Shown piece after piece: positions 6,731 through 10,760 of a stretch of DNA of 10,760 nucleotides (its first letter is position 1; each line of letters begins with the position of its first letter). Made by a program: the position numbers and the translations under genes. Source of the DNA: UBA987 sp047620825. GTDB lineage: Bacteria > Bacteroidota > Bacteroidia > NS11-12g > UBA9320. The notes under the pieces were generated by a model, which made no database searches, was not told where the DNA came from, and worked only from the letters and a program-made list of their open reading frames with translations. The stretch spans positions 1 through 10,760 of the forward strand of contig JBLHOC010000111.1 in assembly GCA_047620825.1 (NCBI GenBank), given 5' to 3'.

Positions 6731-6758
6731 ATCCCGCTTGAATGAGCGGGATTTTTTT
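6731..6758 (+). terminator. Terminator of the rtcB operon
   Basis: ATCCCGCT (6731-6738) and AGCGGGAT (6745-6752) form an 8-bp stem with a 6-base loop, followed by a run of seven T ending at 6758. It lies in the 47-bp gap between convergent genes. For the minus-strand mutase gene the hairpin is present but the following T-run is poor, so it works mainly on the plus strand. Confidence 0.88.
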
Positions 6759-6773
6759 ATCATTTCTGTTGGG

Positions 6774-9700
6774 TTACATATTTCTTCGGTATTGACCACC
6801 AACTTTGAACAAAGCATCTGTGATTTCACCTAAAGAGCAATATTTACAGGTTTCCATTAAGGCTGCAAAAACGTTTCCATTTTGAAGTGCAATCTCCTGA
6901 ACCAGCTTTAAATGAGCCTTGTTATCGCCGGCATTACGTTTATGTAAATCTCCTAAAGTGTCAATCTGAAGCTCTTTCTCCTCATTAGTTGCTCGGATCA
7001 CTTCCTTAGGCAAAACAGTAGGAGAGCCCTTGCTGCTTAAAAAGGTATTAACGCCAATGATTGGAAATTCACCAGAATGTTTCAACGTTTCATAATGTAA
7101 ACTCTCTTCTTGAATTTTAGACCGTTGATACATCGTTTCCATCGCTCCTAAAACACCACCTCTTTCCGTGATTTTATCGAACTCATTAAGCACTGCATCT
7201 TCAACCAAATCAGTCAATTCTTCAATGATAAATGATCCTTGAAGGGGGTTTTCATTTTTCGCTAAACCTAATTCTCGGTTAATGATCAACTGAATGGCAA
7301 CTGCCCGTCTAACACTCTCTTCTGTAGGCGTGGTAATGGCCTCATCATATGCATTTGTGTGCAAACTGTTACAGTTGTCGTAGATCGCGTATAAGGCTTG
7401 AAGCGTGGTTCTGATATCATTAAAGTCAATCTCTTGTGCATGTAAACTACGACCACTTGTTTGAATATGGTACTTCAACATCTGACTCCGCTCATCCGCA
7501 CCGTATTTAAGTTTCATGGCTTTGGCCCAGATACGACGAGCTACACGACCAATTACAGCATATTCAGGATCGATGCCATTCGAGAAGAAGAAAGACAAAT
7601 TAGGACCGAAGTCATTGATGTCCATGCCTCTACTTAAATAATATTCTACATAAGTAAAACCATTCGCCAAGGTAAATGCCAATTGTGAAATCGGGTTCGC
7701 CCCTGCTTCTGCAATGTGGTAACCGGATATGGAAACGGAGTAAAAGTTTCTAACTTTATTGGTAATGAAGTATTCCTGTACGTCACCCATTAATCGCAAC
7801 GCAAATTCTGTAGAGAATATGCAGGTGTTTTGAGCCTGATCTTCTTTAAGTATGTCGGCTTGAACGGTACCTCTAACTTTACTTAAAGTATTGGTTTTGA
7901 TTGAGTTGTAAACGTCTTCGGGTAATACCTTGTCTCCAGTAAGCCCAAGTAACATCAAGCCAAGTCCATCATTACCTTCTGGAAGTGACCCGTTATACGT
8001 TGGTTGTTTACTGCCTTTAATCTTAAAATGAGCATCAATTTTGGCCTTGATCTCGGACTCTAATTTATGTTCCTGGATATACAATTCGCATTGTTGGTCA
8101 ATGGCAGCATTCATAAAATAACCCAACAGCATTGGAGCTGGACCGTTAATGGTCATTGAAACTGAAGTCATGTTGTGCGCTAAGTTGAAACCAGAATATA
8201 GTTTCTTAGCATCATCCAAACAGCAAATACTTACGCCTGCATTACCAATTTTTCCATAAATATCTGGTCTATGGTCCGGATCATTGCCATATAATGTCAC
8301 AGAATCAAATGCTGTGCTTAGTCTTTTGGCAGGCATCTCGCTGCTTAGGTAATGAAATCGTTTGTTGGTTCGTTCTGGTCCGCCTTCTCCTGCGAACATT
8401 CGAGTGGGGTCTTCTCCTTGTCGTTTAAATGGATATATCCCACCAGTAAATGGGAACTTTCCTGGTACATTTTCTTGAAGGTTCCAGTTGAGTACATCAC
8501 CCCAAGCTTCAAATTTGGGCAATGAAATTTTACTTATTTTTTGTTGTGATAAGGATAATGTTTTGGTTTCAACTTTAATTTCTTTGTTTCGGACAAAGTA
8601 GGAGTAAATGTCATTGGCATAGTCTGCCTTCACTTGTTCCCAACCATCCAACATTACTTTAAGCTTCGGGTCAAAATCCAAAGAAATGGTTTCATATGTT
8701 TCTTCTAAGTCTTTAATTATTCTATCGGCATCAGTGACTTTAGTTTCTCTAATAGTCTCAATAGTCTTACTGATTCCAAAAAGTTTCTGAGCTATTTCAG
8801 ATTGTGATTTAGCCCATTGGTCATATGCTCTGTTGTTCTCAGATATTTCAGACAAATAACGAACACGTTTTGGCGGGATGATATAAATTTTCTCAGACGA
8901 TTCTTGTTCTGTCCCATATGACGATTCGAAAGTCGAACCGGTTTTGTCGTTTAAAGTATCTATAAGCTTGTTATAGAGTGAGTTAATGCCAGGATCGTTA
9001 AACTGACTTGCAATTGTGCCGTACACGGGCATAGTGTGCGTGTTTTGCTCAAATAATTTATGATTACGTTGGAATTGTTTCTTGACATCCCTCAGAGCGT
9101 CTAACGCACCACGTTTGTCAAACTTGTTAATCGCAATGACGTCTGCAAAATCCAACATGTCAATCTTTTCCAACTGTGTGGCTGCACCATACTCTGGAGT
9201 CATTACGTACAAGCTTACATCGCTATGGTCAGTAATCTCTGTATCACTTTGCCCAATGCCTGACGTCTCAAGAATTATCAGATCATATCCAGCAACTTTT
9301 AGGATATCCTTGGCCGTGTCAATGTGTGCGGACAGTGCAAGGTTGGCCTGTCTAGTGGCAAGCGACCTCATGTAAACACGTTCATCGCGGATACTATTCA
9401 TGCGAATACGGTCACCTAATAACGCTCCACCCGTTTTTCTTTTACTTGGATCAACGGAAATTATGGCAATGGTTTTATCATCAAAATCATGAAGAAACCG
9501 CCTAACCAGTTCATCAACCAAGCTACTTTTTCCAGCACCGCCAGTTCCAGTGATTCCCAAAACAGGAGTTCGAATGGTTTGAGCCTCTTTTGTTATGGTA
9601 TCAAGTAACTCCTTATGGTCTTTAGGGAAATTTTCTGCAGCAGAAATAACTCGAGCAATCGACATTTTGTTCTGTTGTCTAAAAGTATCGACTTCCCCGT

Positions 9701-10154
9701 TTAAGGAATATCCGGTGGGATAGTCTGATTGTTCAACTAAATCGTTGATCATACCTTGAAGTCCCATGGATCGGCCGTCATCAGGATGATATATTCTAGT
9801 AATACCATACGACTGTAGATCTGCAATCTCCGAAGGTAAAATAGTGCCTCCTCCTCCTCCAAAAAGTTTGATGTGTCCAGCGCCTTTTTTCTTAAGTAGG
9901 TCATACATGTACTTAAAGTACTCGTTATGCCCCCCTTGATAGCTAGTCATGGCTATAGCATTAGCATCCTCTTGAATGGCAGTATCTACAACTTCTTCGG
10001 CACTTCTATCATGCCCAAGATGTATTACTTCACAGCCTGTAGCTTGGATGATACGCCGCATTACGTTAATTGCAGCATCATGTCCGTCAAACAGAGATGC
10101 AGCTGTTACGATTCGTACTTTATTTTTAGGTATATATGGGGACTGATTTTGCAT
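6774..10154 (-). CDS. icmF: Fused isobutyryl-CoA mutase IcmF
   Basis: The 1126-aa product is an adenosylcobalamin-dependent acyl-CoA mutase fused to its G-protein chaperone. The order is a B12-binding domain (residues about 12-140; FDGHDAA with D23 and H25 as the cobalamin-ligand motif, then GGGGG), a MeaI-like GTPase domain (P-loop GTGGAGKS at 203-210, VDPSKRKTGGALLGDR, ETSGIGQSD, NKFD), a linker, and the substrate-binding TIM-barrel domain (from about FPFTGGIYPF to the end). By eye alignment, F587 in RMFAGEG and Q775 in AQNTCIF occupy the positions held by Tyr and Arg in methylmalonyl-CoA mutase. This favours isobutyryl-CoA/n-butyryl-CoA interconversion, as in valine or branched-acid metabolism. 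The conserved His of SGYHIAEAGA is present. The frame is intact. The ATG at 10154 is chosen; a TTG at 10175 is the end of the TATCTTTG promoter box. It is monocistronic here and convergent with the rtcB operon. Many databases label such proteins methylmalonyl-CoA mutase. Confidence 0.95.
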   Translation of the reverse strand: MQNQSPYIPKNKVRIVTAASLFDGHDAAINVMRRIIQATGCEVIHLGHDRSAEEVVDTAIQEDANAIAMTSYQGGHNEYFKYMYDLLKKKGAGHIKLFGGGGGTILPSEIADLQSYGITRIYHPDDGRSMGLQGMINDLVEQSDYPTGYSLNGEVDTFRQQNKMSIARVISAAENFPKDHKELLDTITKEAQTIRTPVLGITGTGGAGKSSLVDELVRRFLHDFDDKTIAIISVDPSKRKTGGALLGDRIRMNSIRDERVYMRSLATRQANLALSAHIDTAKDILKVAGYDLIILETSGIGQSDTEITDHSDVSLYVMTPEYGAATQLEKIDMLDFADVIAINKFDKRGALDALRDVKKQFQRNHKLFEQNTHTMPVYGTIASQFNDPGINSLYNKLIDTLNDKTGSTFESSYGTEQESSEKIYIIPPKRVRYLSEISENNRAYDQWAKSQSEIAQKLFGISKTIETIRETKVTDADRIIKDLEETYETISLDFDPKLKVMLDGWEQVKADYANDIYSYFVRNKEIKVETKTLSLSQQKISKISLPKFEAWGDVLNWNLQENVPGKFPFTGGIYPFKRQGEDPTRMFAGEGGPERTNKRFHYLSSEMPAKRLSTAFDSVTLYGNDPDHRPDIYGKIGNAGVSICCLDDAKKLYSGFNLAHNMTSVSMTINGPAPMLLGYFMNAAIDQQCELYIQEHKLESEIKAKIDAHFKIKGSKQPTYNGSLPEGNDGLGLMLLGLTGDKVLPEDVYNSIKTNTLSKVRGTVQADILKEDQAQNTCIFSTEFALRLMGDVQEYFITNKVRNFYSVSISGYHIAEAGANPISQLAFTLANGFTYVEYYLSRGMDINDFGPNLSFFFSNGIDPEYAVIGRVARRIWAKAMKLKYGADERSQMLKYHIQTSGRSLHAQEIDFNDIRTTLQALYAIYDNCNSLHTNAYDEAITTPTEESVRRAVAIQLIINRELGLAKNENPLQGSFIIEELTDLVEDAVLNEFDKITERGGVLGAMETMYQRSKIQEESLHYETLKHSGEFPIIGVNTFLSSKGSPTVLPKEVIRATNEEKELQIDTLGDLHKRNAGDNKAHLKLVQEIALQNGNVFAALMETCKYCSLGEITDALFKVGGQYRRNM

Positions 10155-10172
10155 AATAAAAAACGAGAGTCG

Positions 10173-10180
10173 CAAAGATA
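10173..10180 (-). promoter_or_regulatory. Putative -7 box (TATCTTTG) of icmF
   Basis: On the minus strand TATCTTTG matches TAnnTTTG and is 18 bases before the ATG at 10154, giving a leader of roughly 12-14 bases. A TTTTA about 19 bases upstream could be a degraded -33 element. The in-frame TTG inside the box is therefore unlikely to be the start codon. Confidence 0.55.
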
Positions 10181-10199
10181 TTCTTTTCAGAATTGGAGT

Positions 10200-10232
10200 A
10201 AAATAAAAGGCCGCCTAGTTAGGGCGACCTTT
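10200..10232 (-). terminator. Minus-strand terminator upstream of icmF
   Basis: AAAGG (10206-10210) pairs with CCTTT (10228-10232) and CGCC (10212-10215) with GGCG (10223-10226), with one C-A mismatch and a 7-base loop. On the minus strand it is followed by TTTTATTT. It would insulate icmF from minus-strand transcription entering from the right. Confidence 0.55.
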
Positions 10233-10373
10233 AAGCTCTTAATTAGAGCATGGTAGTAATCGGTGGTTAGTTTTACTTGTCCCTCCCGGGCATAAGTTGT
10301 AGTAGTATAAATAGTAAAAACAGAATTTTAAATAATTTTCAAGTAGTAAGTAATAAGTAGTGTAGTATTTATC
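10206..10373. repeat. Structured element, copy 1
   Basis: Plus-strand order: hairpin 1 (10206-10232); hairpin 2, GCTCT-TAATT-AGAGC (10235-10249); TGGTAGTAAT; a variable GTAGTA-rich stretch; and a 25-base tail (10349-10373) that begins AGTAATAAGTAGTG and ends TATTTATC. The same order recurs in copy 2. On the minus strand the unit would begin at the tail and end in a terminator. Confidence 0.5.
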
Positions 10374-10600
10374 AAATGTTTTAATTTCTTTGTTCGTGTT
10401 GAACAATTTAGTAAATGCAATCGGTGTGCCAACATCCAAAAATTGAGCGATAAAGTGTGCTTAATGTGTTGACAAACAGAGTATTGTGTTGTAATTTACG
10501 TGTTCGCTCCGCTGTACCCCAATGCCCCAATGTGCCCATAATGGGATAAAAATCCCAAAAAGGGACTTGGTCTTGTTTGTGGATTAGAATTTGTAACAAT

Positions 10601-10625
10601 GAAAAAGGCCACCTGTAGGTGGCCT
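10601..10625 (-). terminator. Minus-strand terminator in repeat copy 2
   Basis: GGCCACC (10607-10613) pairs perfectly with GGTGGCC (10618-10624) around TGTA, extended by one A-T pair. On the minus strand TTTTTC follows directly. On the plus strand TCTTTG follows, which is weaker. Confidence 0.7.
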
Positions 10626-10760
10626 CTTTGCTCGAAAGTGAGCTGGTTAATAATAAGTTAAATTAATTAAGTTGCTCTTGTGAGCGTTTCATTAAGTAGT
10701 AGAATCAGTAATTAATAACTTGTAGTAAAAAGTAATAAGTAGTGTAGTGTAGTATTTATC
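10604..10760. repeat. Structured element, copy 2 (reaches window edge)
   Basis: Same order as copy 1: a GGCC hairpin (10606-10625); a second hairpin, GCTC-GAAAGT-GAGC (10630-10643); TGGTTAATAAT; a variable stretch; and the tail at 10731-10760. The tail is identical to copy 1 except for a 5-base duplication of GTGTA type. The internal sequence has diverged while both hairpins are kept with different stem bases. Confidence 0.5.

Larger units (their letters stand above)
10181..10760. other. Gene-free 580-bp stretch with structured repeats
   Basis: No convincing protein is encoded; the longest frames are 63-66 codons on the minus strand, of low-complexity composition, and cross hairpins. The stretch contains two copies of a structured element (10206-10373 and 10604-10760). 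Between them lies a C-rich patch with the runs CCCC, CCCC and CCC at 10517-10537, followed by alternating CCC and GGG arms (10535-10564) that can form mutually exclusive small hairpins. Confidence 0.65.

Noticed and set aside
10155..10175. TTG start adding seven residues to IcmF
   Set aside because: The TTG is part of the TATCTTTG box, and the extra residues do not match the family.
9927..10256. 109-codon plus-strand frame across the icmF start
   Set aside because: It is antisense to the conserved B12-binding domain of icmF and resembles no protein.
10239..10599. Two overlapping minus-strand frames of 66 and 63 codons upstream of icmF
   Set aside because: Composition is low-complexity (Tyr/Leu-rich runs), the frames cross hairpins and repeat tails, there is no promoter box or start context, and no family is recognised.
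10206..10760. CRISPR array
   Set aside because: Only two copies of a long element exist, spaced about 390 bp apart, with hairpins and no regular repeat-spacer pattern or cas genes.

Overview
The window looks like chromosomal DNA of a Bacteroidota bacterium, most likely a Flavobacteriia-type lineage. It is A+T-rich. Shine-Dalgarno sequences are essentially absent. Four genes have a TAnnTTTG box, the -7 promoter element of this phylum, within 20 bases of the start codon. The IcmF-type fused acyl-CoA mutase and the bestrophin family member fit that assignment. I cannot name a species. I see no rRNA, tRNA, CRISPR array, transposase or integrase.

Left part (1-3187): an AbiH-family defence protein (minus strand, clearly more A+T-rich than the rest), a bestrophin-family anion channel (minus), and a divergently transcribed exported protein of unknown function with YD-like beta repeats (plus). 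The two divergent genes share a 68-bp promoter region with one -7 box for each direction.

Middle (3188-6758): a gene-poor stretch of about 600 bp holds two strong plus-strand terminators with a possible 26-codon ORF between them. It is followed by a probable plus-strand operon of three genes: an unrecognised 310-aa protein with an EEVQSDW motif, an RtcB-type RNA ligase with all catalytic residues, and a short TPR protein. The first two genes are 10 bp apart. A perfect 11-bp hairpin lies between rtcB and the TPR gene, and a terminator closes the unit. The pairing of an RNA ligase with the EEVQSDW protein is the most promising candidate for an undescribed functional unit here. It rests on gene order only.

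Right part (6774-10760): a full-length IcmF (cobalamin-binding domain, MeaI-like G-protein domain and mutase domain in one chain) is transcribed leftward, convergent with the operon. Its active-site residues, by eye alignment, point to isobutyryl-CoA rather than methylmalonyl-CoA. Upstream of it, about 580 bp without a convincing gene carries two copies of a roughly 160-bp structured element. Each copy has two hairpins and an almost identical tail. The first hairpin of each copy reads as a minus-strand terminator. The second copy runs to the window edge, so the array may continue.
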